This document shows positions 41,400 through 50,698 of a stretch of 64,000 nucleotides of DNA, one piece after another. The number at the start of each line of letters is the position of its first letter. Position 1 is the stretch's first letter. Below the pieces are notes generated by a model. The model worked only from the letters and a program-made list of their open reading frames with translations, did not search any database and was not told the DNA's origin. The position numbers were made by a program, and so were the translations under genes. Origin of the DNA: JANNPJ01 sp965200525 (GTDB taxonomy: Bacteria > Actinomycetota > Actinomycetes > Actinomycetales > Kineosporiaceae); the NCBI GenBank assembly GCA_965200525.1, contig OZ241368.1, forward strand, positions 682,001 to 746,000, written 5' to 3'.

Positions 41400-42182
41400 T
41401 CAGGCATCGCGGAGCCGGAAGACCAGCCCGCCCACGACCAGCGCCCCCGCGGCCCAGGCGGCGAGCACCCCGAGCCCGGCCCAGGGGCCGATCGGCAGGT
41501 GCGCGACGTCCACCGTGGTCTGGACGGCCAGCCCGGCGGTCATCGGGGCGATCTGCTGCAGGTGCCGCTGCCAGTGCGGGTCCTGGACGACGTGAATCAG
41601 GATCGGGAACAGGTAGAGCAGCCCGAGCACGATGCCGACCGCGGCCGCGGAGTCCCGGGTGATGGTGGCCACCCCGAGGCCGAGCAGCCCGATCAGCACC
41701 AGGTAGAGCACCGAGCCGACGGCCGCCCGCAGCGTCGGGCCGTCGGCCAGCGACACCAGGGGGTGGTGCGGGTCGGCGCTGAAACCGGGGGCGGGCAGGA
41801 TCAACCGGCCGGCCAGCAGCGACCCGAGCACGGCCGGCGCCCCCACCGCCAGCAGCACCCCGGTCAGCACGCTGGCCTTGGCCGCCAGCACGGCCATCCG
41901 GTTCGGGGTCGCGCACAGCGTGGTGCGGATCAGGCCGGAGCTGTACTCGTTGCCGATCACCAGGACGGCCAGGATCGCGACCGCACCCTGCCCGACCATC
42001 ACTCCGGTCAGGCTGAGCCGGGGCAGATCGAAGCCGCAGTGCGGCGCACAGGTCGAACCGGCCGCCGCGACCAGGACGCCGATACTCGATCCGAGGCTGA
42101 CCAGCAGGACCGCCAGCAGCAGCCAGGCGGTGCCGCTCTCGGTGCGCAGCTTGGTCCACTCGGCTCGTACCGCGCCCTTCAT
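41400..42182 (-). CDS. ABC transporter permease (ABC-2 type), last gene of exporter operon
   Basis: 260 residues. Begins VRAEWTKLRTESGTAWLLLAVLLV, the cytoplasmic start and first helix common to ABC-2 permeases of this kind (AEWTKLRT). Six membrane helices; short extracytoplasmic loop with a Cys pair (GSTCAPHCGFD); conserved NEYSSGLIRTTLCATPNR coupling segment. ATGA overlap with the permease gene upstream. Together with the ATPase it should form a drug, lantibiotic or lipid exporter; substrate unknown. Confidence 0.87.
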   Translation of the reverse strand: MKGAVRAEWTKLRTESGTAWLLLAVLLVSLGSSIGVLVAAAGSTCAPHCGFDLPRLSLTGVMVGQGAVAILAVLVIGNEYSSGLIRTTLCATPNRMAVLAAKASVLTGVLLAVGAPAVLGSLLAGRLILPAPGFSADPHHPLVSLADGPTLRAAVGSVLYLVLIGLLGLGVATITRDSAAAVGIVLGLLYLFPILIHVVQDPHWQRHLQQIAPMTAGLAVQTTVDVAHLPIGPWAGLGVLAAWAAGALVVGGLVFRLRDA

Positions 42183-43798
42183 GCGTCCCGCCGGCGCAGC
42201 CGGACCGCCGCCGCGATCAGGGCGATCGCGGTGTACCCGCAGAGCACCCCGAATCCGGCCCAGTACGGCATCGGGTAGTACCCCGACGCCGGGATGTAGT
42301 TTCCGGCGACCTGCTCGTAGCGGTGCAGGCTCTGCTGGATCGCGAACCCGGCCGCCGGGGTGACCCGCAGCAGCCAGTCGGACGGGCCCAGCGGCAGCAC
42401 CGCCGACAGCGCCAGCACGTAGGGCAGGATCAGCACCGCGATCACCGTGGTGGCCGCCGCCGCGCTGCGTCGCACCAGGACGCCGACGGCCAGGGCGAAC
42501 ACGGCCGCCACGGCCAGCAGGGCGGCGGTGCCGACGATCACCCGCAGCTCGGTTGCCGGCGGCACCGGGATCACGGGCAGGCCGTGACGGCGAGCCCGGG
42601 GGGCACCGATCGCGATCGCCAGGACCGCCCCCACCAGGCCGGCCACGAACACCACCGCGGCCAGCACCACCGCCTTGGCCGCCAGCACCTGCTCCCGCCG
42701 CGGGCGGGCGGCCAGGGTGGTCCGGATCATCCCCGAGCGGAACTCGGAGGTGATGAACACCGCGCCCAGCACGGTGATCAGGATCAGCCCGGCGAACGCT
42801 CCGACCAGCAGGTTCTCCAGCAGGAAGCCGGGGCCGGTGCCACCGGCCACCGGGGCGACGTCGCCGGCGCCGGTCAGGGTGATCCCCGAGTCGGTCGCGG
42901 TGAGCTGAGGCCGCAAGAACTGCGAGTAGCTGCCGGAGAAGCCGGAATCGCCACCGACCTGCACCGCGGTCCCCCAGGCGAGCGCGGCCGAGGCCGGCAC
43001 CTGCGGGGCCCACCGGTCGCTCAGCGAGACCGGGCCGAACCCACCCACGGCAACGGCCGGCGACATGGCCACCCCGCCGCGGCCGTCGCCCCCGGAGATC
43101 ACCTCCGGTGCGGTGGCGAACAAGCCGACCTCGGCCCGGGCGCCCAGCCCGTCGAGCCGGGCGGTTCCGACCGTGACCCAGTGGGCGCCGTCCGCGGAGG
43201 TGGATCCGGTGATCCGATCACCGGTCCGGCTCAGGCGCAGCCAGCGCGGCGAGCCCGCGGAGACGGCGCTCGAGGCGACCGCGGGCCCGGCGGTGTCGTG
43301 GACGAAGTTGTCCTGCATCCGCACCCCGTGCCCGCCGGTGAGCATGATCGCCGCGTAGGGCGAGCCCCGGCCGAGGTTCTTCTTGACCATCAGGCCGACC
43401 TTGGACCAGGGCACCTTTGCGGCATCGCTGAGCGGCACGCTCGGCGTTCCGCCGGCATCGGCGGGCGCCGGATCCGGCCTCTCCTCGGCCCGGACCGCCA
43501 TCGAGGTCAGGGCAACGGTGATGGTGCCGTCACCGTTGAGGGCGCGGTGGGCGAAGTAGAAGTTGTCGTTCACGGCGATGCCGCCGGGGCCGGTCGCCAT
43601 GCGCTGGGGATGGCCCTCGCCGTGCGCCCCGCCGGTGCCCAGCAGCCCGACCAGGATCAGCACGACGACGGCGGCGCCCAGGCAGATCACCCAGCCCCGG
43701 ACGGTCCGGAACTTGGTCCATTCAGCGTGCAGCAGGGGCCGGAATCCGTCGGCCGCGGCGCTGGGAGCCGGCCGGTACGGCGTCACCAGGGCGCTCAT
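42179..43798 (-). CDS. ABC transporter permease with large extracytoplasmic ConA-like insert
   Basis: 539 residues, about twice the family norm. Helix 1 follows LLHAEWTKFRTVRGWVICLG; then about 300 residues are inserted before helix 2. The insert begins GIAVNDNFYFAHRALNGDGTITVALTSM and contains VGLMVKKNLGRGSPYAAIML, RWLRLSRTGDRITGSTSADGAHWVTVGTARLD and VGLFATAPE, the pattern of a DUF1349/LamG-like jelly roll. The permease resumes at LLVGAFAGLILITVLGAVFITSEFRSGMIRTT, ending with six helices. Overlaps neighbours by ATGA on both sides. The outer domain probably binds a glycan, peptide or drug. Confidence 0.85.
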   Translation of the reverse strand: MSALVTPYRPAPSAAADGFRPLLHAEWTKFRTVRGWVICLGAAVVVLILVGLLGTGGAHGEGHPQRMATGPGGIAVNDNFYFAHRALNGDGTITVALTSMAVRAEERPDPAPADAGGTPSVPLSDAAKVPWSKVGLMVKKNLGRGSPYAAIMLTGGHGVRMQDNFVHDTAGPAVASSAVSAGSPRWLRLSRTGDRITGSTSADGAHWVTVGTARLDGLGARAEVGLFATAPEVISGGDGRGGVAMSPAVAVGGFGPVSLSDRWAPQVPASAALAWGTAVQVGGDSGFSGSYSQFLRPQLTATDSGITLTGAGDVAPVAGGTGPGFLLENLLVGAFAGLILITVLGAVFITSEFRSGMIRTTLAARPRREQVLAAKAVVLAAVVFVAGLVGAVLAIAIGAPRARRHGLPVIPVPPATELRVIVGTAALLAVAAVFALAVGVLVRRSAAAATTVIAVLILPYVLALSAVLPLGPSDWLLRVTPAAGFAIQQSLHRYEQVAGNYIPASGYYPMPYWAGFGVLCGYTAIALIAAAVRLRRRDA

Positions 43799-44766
43799 CG
43801 GGCACTCTCCGGCGTGCTGTCGACGGGCGCGCTCTCGACCGGGGCGCTCTCGACCGGAGCGCCCCGGAACTCGACGGAGTCGCGGGTCAGCTCCATGTAG
43901 GCCTCCTCGAGCGTGGCGTGGTGGGCCGAGACCTCGGAGAAAGTCAGCCCGTTCTGGTGGAGCAGGGTGATCACCTGCTCGGTGGTGAGGCCCGAGATGG
44001 TCAGGGTCCGCGGCCCGGTCGCCGCCACCGTGCCCCCGGCCCGGGCCAGCACGGTCATGGTCTCGGTGCGGGCCGAGGTGGTCAGCGTGACCCGGTCCCG
44101 CGAGGCGGCCGCGAGCAGCTCGTGAACGCTGCTGTCGGCGATCACCCGCCCGCGCCCGACGACGATGAGATGGTCGGCGCTGCCTTGAAGTTCGCTCATC
44201 AGGTGGCTGGAGACCAGCACCGCCCGGCCTTCGCGGGCCAGCGCGGTGAGGAAGGTCCGGATCCACCTGATGCCCTCCGGGTCGAGCCCGTTGAACGGCT
44301 CGTCCAGCATCAGGACGGGCGGGTCCCCGAGCAGCGCGACGGCGATGCCCAGCCGTTGCCGCATGCCCAGCGAGAAGGCGCCCGCCTTGCGCCCGGCCAC
44401 CTGCTGCAGGCCGACCAGCGCGAGCACCTCGTCGACCCGGCGGCCGCCCAGTCCCTGGGAGTGGGCGATCCACAACAGGTGGGCCCGGGCGCTGCGGCTG
44501 GGCTGCAGGGCCGAGGCGTCCAGCAGCGCCCCGATGTGGCTCAGCGGGTGACGCAGGCCGGCATAGGGCCGACCTCCGATCAGCGCGGTGCCCTCGTCGA
44601 TCGCGTCCAGACCGAGCACCACCCGCATCGTGGTGGACTTGCCGGCGCCGTTCGGGCCGACGAATCCGGTCACCTGCCCCGGCGACACGGTGAACGACAT
44701 TCCGTCCAGCGCCATGGTCCGGCCGTAGCGCTTGCGCAGGCCTTCGACTTCGATGGTTGCCTCCAT
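43795..44766 (-). CDS. ABC transporter ATP-binding protein (BcrA/DrrA type)
   Basis: 323 residues from ATG 44766. Walker A GPNGAGKSTT (about 40-49), signature FSLGMRQRLGIAVALLGDP, Walker B VLMLDEPFNGLDP, and H-loop SSHLMSELQG. The C-terminal accessory region is that of DrrA/BcrA proteins and ends in a Pro/Glu/Ser repeat tail. It powers the two permeases encoded downstream, with a 4-base overlap. Divergent from the second histidine kinase gene, 100 bases away, so likely under its response regulator. Confidence 0.92.
   Translation of the reverse strand: MEATIEVEGLRKRYGRTMALDGMSFTVSPGQVTGFVGPNGAGKSTTMRVVLGLDAIDEGTALIGGRPYAGLRHPLSHIGALLDASALQPSRSARAHLLWIAHSQGLGGRRVDEVLALVGLQQVAGRKAGAFSLGMRQRLGIAVALLGDPPVLMLDEPFNGLDPEGIRWIRTFLTALAREGRAVLVSSHLMSELQGSADHLIVVGRGRVIADSSVHELLAAASRDRVTLTTSARTETMTVLARAGGTVAATGPRTLTISGLTTEQVITLLHQNGLTFSEVSAHHATLEEAYMELTRDSVEFRGAPVESAPVESAPVDSTPESAR
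43826..43863 (-). repeat. 15-bp tandem repeat encoding the ATPase C-terminal tail
   Basis: Units at 43826-43840 and 43841-43855 differ at one base, with a partial third to 43863. They encode APVES repeated (then APVDS) at the C-terminus of the ABC ATPase. Recent expansion by slippage of an acidic Pro-rich tail is likely. Confidence 0.7.
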
Positions 44767-44866
44767 GTCCGGCAGGCTAGGCAACCGCGATCCCTCGGGG
44801 CGTCACGCGGCGGAGCCATCTGTCTTCGGGCGGCCTCCCTGGCGTCGGGGAGGGCGAATAGCTCTC

Positions 44867-46201
44867 ATGGGGGACGCCGCGCGCCCGACCAGCGGCAACA
44901 ATGGCGTCGTGGGCGAAGCAGCGGACCGGAGGGCGCCGGCCCCGGCCACCGTCGGAGTCCTGCTCGGGCTGTCGGCCGTGGGCGAGCTGCTGCTGCGCCT
45001 GCGGGTGGACGACGCCACGCTCACCCGGCTGACCCTCACCGGTTCGGTGCTGCGTACCGCCGGGGGCGGCGTCCGGGCCCAGTACCTACTGGTCCTGACC
45101 GTGCTCTGTTTGGCCGCCACGCTGCCGGTGTCGCTCTTGCGCCCGACCCCGGCCGCCGGGGTGGTGCTGGGCGCGGGCCTGGTCTCGCTGGCCGGTTTCC
45201 AGCTGCTGACCGTGGCCGCGCTGGCCGGACAGCTGCTCGCCGCCTACCGGATCGGCCGCGGCGGTGACTCAGCCGCGGCGCGGGTGCTGGTCGTCGTCCT
45301 CGGCCTGGCGTTCCTGCCGGTCGCCCTGCACCCGCCCGACGGCGACGCCACGATCCGGGTGCTGGCGGTGCTGCTGGCCGCCCTGGTCCCGGCCGCCGCC
45401 GCCGCCGGGATCGCCGAGCACGCCGCCGGGCAGGAGCGCGAGAGCCGGGCCGCCCGGCAGCTGATGGCCGGTCGTTTCGAGCAGCACACCGCCCGCGCCG
45501 AGCGAGCCCGGATCGCCCGTGACCTGCACGACGTCGTGGCCCATCACCTGTCGATGATCTCGGTGCAGGCTGAGACGGCCCGGCTGACCACCCCGGGCCT
45601 GCCGCCCGAGGGGGCCCGGCAACTGCGGGCCATCGGCGACACCGCCCGCTCCTCCCTGACCGAGATGCGCCGCCTGCTGGGTGTGCTGCGCGAGGACGTC
45701 GAGCCGGCGACACCTGACGACGACGCCGGACCGGCCCGGCCCGCCGCCGACCTGGTCCGCCCCGACCGGCACCCCCAGCCCGGCCTGGCCCAGCTGAACG
45801 GCCTGGTCGACTCGGCCCGGGAGGTCGCCGGGGCCGGCGTGCGGCTGATCGTGCGCGGGCCACCGACCGAGCTCGACCCCGGCGTCGAGCTCACCGTCTA
45901 CCGGATCGTGCAGGAATCGCTGACCAATGCCCGGCGGCACGCCCCGGGCGCCGCCGTCGATGTCGAGCTGCGCTACACCGAGGCCGCTCTGCACCTGCGG
46001 ATCCGCGACAACGGGCCCGGCCCGGGCGTCGATCCCGATCCAGCCCGCCTCGGCGAGGATCCCGGCCCGACCGGACACGGCCTGCTGGGCATGCGCGAGC
46101 GCACCGCCGCCGTCGGCGGGGAGGTCCGGATCGGGCCGGCCGCCGGCGGCGGCCTGCTGATCGAGGCCCGACTGCCGACCAGAACGAGGGACGAGCCATG
46201 A
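44867..46201 (+). CDS. DesK/NarX-like sensor histidine kinase (HisKA_3)
   Basis: 444 residues. Membrane region in about 25-190 with five to six helices (TVGVLLGLSAVGELLLRL, YLLVLTVLCLAATLPVSLL, GVVLGAGLVSLAGFQLLTVAAL). HisKA_3 with phospho-His in RIARDLHDVVAHHLSMIS (about 224), HATPase_c with YRIVQESLTNARRH and GHGLLGMRERTAAVGG. Starts further downstream (GTG 44909) are possible. Divergent from the ABC exporter operon and coupled by ATGA to its response regulator. Confidence 0.9.
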   Translation: MGDAARPTSGNNGVVGEAADRRAPAPATVGVLLGLSAVGELLLRLRVDDATLTRLTLTGSVLRTAGGGVRAQYLLVLTVLCLAATLPVSLLRPTPAAGVVLGAGLVSLAGFQLLTVAALAGQLLAAYRIGRGGDSAAARVLVVVLGLAFLPVALHPPDGDATIRVLAVLLAALVPAAAAAGIAEHAAGQERESRAARQLMAGRFEQHTARAERARIARDLHDVVAHHLSMISVQAETARLTTPGLPPEGARQLRAIGDTARSSLTEMRRLLGVLREDVEPATPDDDAGPARPAADLVRPDRHPQPGLAQLNGLVDSAREVAGAGVRLIVRGPPTELDPGVELTVYRIVQESLTNARRHAPGAAVDVELRYTEAALHLRIRDNGPGPGVDPDPARLGEDPGPTGHGLLGMRERTAAVGGEVRIGPAAGGGLLIEARLPTRTRDEP

Positions 46202-46896
46202 GCACAGCTCCGGCGCCGGTACGGATCGTGGTGGCCGACGATCACCAGGTGGTCCGCACCGGGTTCGCGGCGCTGCTCGACACCCAGCCCGACTTCACCG
46301 TGCTGGGCACCGCCTCCGACGGCGCCGAGGCGGTGCGGATCTGCCGTCGGCTGAGCCCGGACGTCGTGCTGATGGACATCCGGATGCCCGGGGTCGACGG
46401 CATCGAGGCCACTCGCCGGCTCACCGGCGCGGGCGCGGGCGGCCTCAGCCCACCCCGGGTCCTGATCCTGACCACGTTCGACCTCGACGACTACGTCTAC
46501 GACGCCCTGCGGGCCGGGGCGAGCGGCTTCCTGCTCAAGGACGTCACCGCCGAGCGCCTGTTCGACGCCGTGCGGGTGATCGCGGCCGGCGAGGCCTTGC
46601 TGGCGCCGGCCATCACCCGGCGGCTGATCGGCGAGTTCGCCCGGCTGCCACCGGCCTCGGCGGCCTCGCTCAGCCCGCTGGCCGCCCTCACCCCGCGCGA
46701 GACCCAGGTGCTGCGCCTGGTGGCCGAGGGGCTGTCCAACCCGGAGATCGCCGTCCGCCTGGTGGTGACCGAGGAGACGGTGAAGACGCACGTCAGCCGG
46801 GTGCTGACCAAGCTGGCGCTGCGGGACCGGACCCAGGCCGTGATCACCGCCTACGAGAGCGGGCTGATCGTGCCGCGCTCGCGTGACCAGTCGTGA
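46198..46896 (+). CDS. NarL/LuxR-type response regulator
   Basis: 232 residues. Receiver acidic pocket VVADDHQ, phospho-Asp in DVVLMDIRMP (about 59), Lys in FLLKDVTAE; LuxR HTH: LTPRETQVLRLVAEGLSNPEIAVRLVVTEETVKTHVSRVLTKL. Overlaps the kinase by 4 bases. Its DNA site is expected in the 100-base divergent promoter region before the ABC ATPase gene. Paralogous to the regulator at 40647. Confidence 0.93.
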   Translation: MSTAPAPVRIVVADDHQVVRTGFAALLDTQPDFTVLGTASDGAEAVRICRRLSPDVVLMDIRMPGVDGIEATRRLTGAGAGGLSPPRVLILTTFDLDDYVYDALRAGASGFLLKDVTAERLFDAVRVIAAGEALLAPAITRRLIGEFARLPPASAASLSPLAALTPRETQVLRLVAEGLSNPEIAVRLVVTEETVKTHVSRVLTKLALRDRTQAVITAYESGLIVPRSRDQS

Positions 46897-46923
46897 CGCC
46901 GAGCCGGTGATCCAGGTCCAAGC

Positions 46924-47301
46924 TCAGTAGAAGGCCGCGTCGATGGCCGCCTGCAGCACCGACCGGGTGACCGGCTTGGTGATGAACTGGGCCGCCATCG
47001 ATCGGGCCGCGGCCCGATCGGCGGCGACGTCGCTGGCGCTGAGGAAGATCGCCGGCATCCGGGCGTAGACCGGTTGGTGGCGCATGTGGTTGAGCACCTG
47101 CAGGCCACTGACCTCGGGCATCACGATGTCCAGCACGGCCACGTCGACCTTGGGGCCGGGATCGTCCTCGGTCGGGGCGATCAGGTTCCAGCCCTCCACC
47201 GCCGAGGCGGCACTGAGCACCTCGTGCCCCATCCAGCGCAGCCAGGATTCGAGCACCGCGCGGTTGTCCGGATCGTCCTCGACCACCAGCACCCGAGCCA
47301 C
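46924..47301 (-). CDS. Stand-alone CheY-like receiver protein
   Basis: 125 residues from GTG 47301 (AAGGAGG upstream). A single receiver domain: VLVVEDDPDN acidic pair, phospho-Asp in VDVAVLDIVMPEVSG, Thr/Ser in FLSASDV, and switch Lys in QFITKPVTRS. No output domain, so it works through protein contacts, as a phosphate relay or hybrid-kinase target. Lies 90 bases downstream of the SARP regulator on the same strand and convergent with the response regulator at 46896. Confidence 0.9.
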   Translation of the reverse strand: MARVLVVEDDPDNRAVLESWLRWMGHEVLSAASAVEGWNLIAPTEDDPGPKVDVAVLDIVMPEVSGLQVLNHMRHQPVYARMPAIFLSASDVAADRAAARSMAAQFITKPVTRSVLQAAIDAAFY

Positions 47302-47391
47302 GCGCGTCCCTCCTTCAGGTCCGAGGCGGCACACCGGCGACCTCGGGACGGAGCCCGTTGGTCCGGACTCGCCCCTGTGACGTCGACCCGG

Positions 47392-50300
47392 TCAGCCCGC
47401 TTCTTGAGACGGCGAGAGGTCTATTTCCACCTGGGCCAGGGCCTGGGGCCGGGTCAGGGCCCGGCCCTGGTCGTAGCCGCGGGCGAACTCCTCGGCCCCG
47501 AGGGCGGCCTCGGCCTCGGTTCGGATCCGGCGCACGTCCGGGTCGCTCGGGTCGTCGGCCCCCCGCAGCCGGACGGTCGCGCCGAGCAGCACCGCCGCCG
47601 GCCCGGGCCGGTGCTCGGCCATCAGCAGATCGGCCACCCCGGTGGCGACCATGGCGTAGGCCGGCATGTCCTGACTGTCCTGAGCGCACCGGAGCGCCGC
47701 TCGCAGGTTCTCCCGGGCCCGGTCCAGGTCGTGATCGAGGACGTCGAGGGTGGCCAGCCCGCACAGGACGATGCCGCGCAGCTGCGGCGGCGCGAACCGG
47801 ACCCGTTCCAGGACGGCGTTGGCCGCGTTCACCTGCCGGCGCGCCTCTTCCTGGTCGCCCAGGTACCGGGCCAGGGCGAACCGGGCATACCGGCCGAAGG
47901 CGCTGGACAGCGGCGCGTCGGGCAGGGCCAGCCCGGCCTCGATGTCGCGCCGGGCCCCCTCCAGGTCGGGCAGCCGCAGGCGCTGCAGGCCGATTCGGAT
48001 CAGGCTGTAGGCCTCGTCGTCCCAGGCGTGTAGGGCCCCCATCATCACCCGGGCCTCCTCCAGGGCCTCGATCGAGCCTTCGACGTCGCCCTGGGCTCCT
48101 CGAAGCCCACCCAGGACGCCGACCGTGGTGCCGATCCCCCACCGGTCGCCGAGCCGGCGAAACCCGTCCAAGGCCTGGGGCAGGCACTCTTCCATCAACT
48201 CGATGTCGCCCTCGTTCTCGGCGGCCATCGCGCTGAGCAGCCACAACGTCGCCCGGGCCCACGGATCGGGATGGGCCAGGTTGCGCTCGGTCGCGGCCCG
48301 GGCCCCGGCGCCGTCCCCCGAGACCATCGCCACCCCGGGCTCGGCCAGGGCCAGCAGCGGGTGCCGGTCGGCCAGCTCCCGTCGGCCGACCCGGGCCATC
48401 AACGCCTCGACCTGCTCCGGGTCGGGCACCGAACCGCCGACGACGGCGGAACTGACCGCATGGACCAGGGCCACCAGCAGGTACGCCCCCTCCGGGCTGG
48501 GCCCGGGGACGGCGAGAGCCTGGCCGAGCCAGGTCGCGGCCTCGTCGTGCCGGCCCATCAGCGTCCAGTACCAGCACAGCGCGGCACTGAGCCGGACGGC
48601 CGACTCGGCGTCCTCGACCTCGATCGCGAACCGGAGGGTGGCCAGCAGGTTGTCGTGCTCGGCGCTCAGCCGGTCCATCCAGAGCACCTGATCGGTGCGC
48701 CGCAGATTTGGCTCGGCCCGCTCGGCCAGACTCAAAAAGTACTGCCGGTGGCGGGTTCTCAGCGGTACCGTCTCACCCCGAGCGGCCAGGTGGCCGGCCG
48801 CGAACTCGCGGATCGTCTCCAGCATCCGGTACCGGGGTTCGGCGTCCGCGGGGGCCGCGCTCTCGACCGCGACCAGCAGGGACTTGTCCAGCAGGGCGGC
48901 CAGCAGATCTGCCACCACCACCGGCGACCGGCCCACGTCGTCCAGCCCCGACTCGTCGAGGCCCGGCCCGCACACGGCCTCGGCCGCGGTCGCGCTCGCG
49001 CCGCCGGCGAAGACCGACAACCGCTCGGCCAGCCGGCGTTCGGCCGGGGTCAGCAGCTCCCAGCTCCAGTCGACCACGGCCCGCAGAGTCCGGTGCCGCG
49101 GCAGCGCCGTCCGGTTGCCCTCGGCCAGCAGCTCGAAGCGCTCGCCGAGCCGGGCGGCCACGGCCTCCACCGGCAGGTTGCGCAGCCGGGCGGCAGCCAG
49201 CTCGATCGCCAGCGGCAGCCCGTCCAACCGCCGGCAGATCTCCCCCACCGCGACGCCATTGCCGGCCCCGACCGTGAACCCGGGCCGGACCAGGGCCGCC
49301 CGCTCGGCGAACAATCGCACCGAGGAGGCCTGGAGCAGCTCGTCCAGCCCATCGCCTGCCTGCGGCGACGACAGCGGTGGCACCGGCCACAGGGACTCAC
49401 CGACGATGCCCAGCGGTTCGCGACTGGTGGCCAGCACCCGCAGCCGGGGGCATTGGCCCAGCAGTTGCTCGGCCAGCCGGGCCGCGCCGTCCAGCAGGTG
49501 CTCGCAGTTGTCCATGATCACCAGGACGTCGTTCTCACCCAGCAGCTCGACCAGCCGGCTCACGGTGTCGCGGTAGGTCGGGGCCGGATGCTCCAGCAGG
49601 GCCGGCTCTCGACTGCCCAGCGCGCCGAGCACAGCCGCGGCGATGTCGTCGGGATCGCTCAGCGGGGCGAGTTCCACCATCCAGACCCCGTCGGACCCGA
49701 GATCCTCCAGCCCGGCGGAGATCTCGGCGGCCAGCCGGGTCTTGCCGGCCCCACCGGTGCCGATCAGGGTGACCAGCCGGGTCGCCGCCAGCAGCCGGCG
49801 GACCTGCGCAACGTCGTCCTCACGACCGACGAAACTGGTCAGCGGGGCGCGCAGATTGCTGCGCCGGCGCAGGCTCGCGGCCTCGGGCCGCCACGCGGCC
49901 GGCCGTAGGCCCGGATCGTCCCGCAGCACCGCCAGGTGCAACTCCTGCAACCGGGCCGGCAGGTCCAGGCCGAGTTCGTCGGTGAGGCCCTGCCGCAGCC
50001 GGTCGTGAACGGCGAGGGCCTCGCGCCGGCGCCCGGCACCGGCCAGGGCCCGGATCAGCAACTCGTGCAGGCGTTCGCGCAGCGGTTCGGCCGCGGCGAC
50101 CGGTTCCAGCTCGGGGATCAGCTCGGCGTGCCGGCCCAGCCGCAGACCGGCCTCGGCCCGATCCTCGACCGCGGACAGGCGCAACTGGTCCAAGCTCCGG
50201 GCCCAGGCCACGGCGTACGGGGCGTCCGGCAGGTCGACCAGGGCCGACCCCCGCCACAGGCCCAGGGCCAGGCTCAGCTCGGCGAACGCCTCGACCGCCC

Positions 50301-50643
50301 GCCCGTCCCGAGCCGACACCCGGGCCTGCTCGACCAGCCGCTCGAACCGGACGGCGTCGACCGCGTCGGCCGGCACCGCCAGCCGGTACCCGGTCGGAGC
50401 GGACTCGATCAGCCCGGCCTCGGGCAGGGCCCGCCGCAGCCGGGCGATCAGCGACTGCAGAGCGTTCAGCTCGTCGCCAGGCGGATCGTCGCCCCAGAGC
50501 GCCTCGATCAGCTGCCCGGCCGGCACCCAGCCACCCGCCCCGGCCGCCAGCCGGATCAGCAGCGCCCGCAGGCGGGCCCCCTTGATTTCGATCGTGCGGG
50601 CGTCGTCCTGCACCTGCAGTGACCCCAGGACGCCCACCTTCAC
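47392..50643 (-). CDS. AfsR/SARP-type transcriptional regulator with NB-ARC and TPR domains
   Basis: 1083 residues, three parts. (1) DNA-binding OmpR-like HTH at about 1-90 (VGVLGSLQVQDDARTIEIKGARLRALLIRL ... LIARLRRALPEAGLIES ... GYRL) with BTAD helices to about 245. (2) NB-ARC/STAND ATPase at about 270-500: RREDDV-like FVGREDDVAQVRRLL, Walker A GTGGAGKTRLA, Walker B LVIMDNCEHLLDG, ATSREPLGIVGE. (3) TPR-rich C-terminus. GTG start 50643 with weak ribosome site. Such proteins switch on secondary-metabolite clusters in response to ATP and a ligand; no biosynthetic cluster is next to it in this window. Confidence 0.92.
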   Translation of the reverse strand: MKVGVLGSLQVQDDARTIEIKGARLRALLIRLAAGAGGWVPAGQLIEALWGDDPPGDELNALQSLIARLRRALPEAGLIESAPTGYRLAVPADAVDAVRFERLVEQARVSARDGRAVEAFAELSLALGLWRGSALVDLPDAPYAVAWARSLDQLRLSAVEDRAEAGLRLGRHAELIPELEPVAAAEPLRERLHELLIRALAGAGRRREALAVHDRLRQGLTDELGLDLPARLQELHLAVLRDDPGLRPAAWRPEAASLRRRSNLRAPLTSFVGREDDVAQVRRLLAATRLVTLIGTGGAGKTRLAAEISAGLEDLGSDGVWMVELAPLSDPDDIAAAVLGALGSREPALLEHPAPTYRDTVSRLVELLGENDVLVIMDNCEHLLDGAARLAEQLLGQCPRLRVLATSREPLGIVGESLWPVPPLSSPQAGDGLDELLQASSVRLFAERAALVRPGFTVGAGNGVAVGEICRRLDGLPLAIELAAARLRNLPVEAVAARLGERFELLAEGNRTALPRHRTLRAVVDWSWELLTPAERRLAERLSVFAGGASATAAEAVCGPGLDESGLDDVGRSPVVVADLLAALLDKSLLVAVESAAPADAEPRYRMLETIREFAAGHLAARGETVPLRTRHRQYFLSLAERAEPNLRRTDQVLWMDRLSAEHDNLLATLRFAIEVEDAESAVRLSAALCWYWTLMGRHDEAATWLGQALAVPGPSPEGAYLLVALVHAVSSAVVGGSVPDPEQVEALMARVGRRELADRHPLLALAEPGVAMVSGDGAGARAATERNLAHPDPWARATLWLLSAMAAENEGDIELMEECLPQALDGFRRLGDRWGIGTTVGVLGGLRGAQGDVEGSIEALEEARVMMGALHAWDDEAYSLIRIGLQRLRLPDLEGARRDIEAGLALPDAPLSSAFGRYARFALARYLGDQEEARRQVNAANAVLERVRFAPPQLRGIVLCGLATLDVLDHDLDRARENLRAALRCAQDSQDMPAYAMVATGVADLLMAEHRPGPAAVLLGATVRLRGADDPSDPDVRRIRTEAEAALGAEEFARGYDQGRALTRPQALAQVEIDLSPSQEAG

Positions 50644-50698
50644 GCAGGGCAGTGTGCCATTCCCGCCTGCCGAGGCCGATCCACCCACACTGCCCGGC

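Noticed and set aside
48271..49908. A 545-codon plus-strand ORF inside the SARP gene
   Set aside because: The opposite strand encodes intact NB-ARC motifs; this frame has none and starts without a ribosome site.
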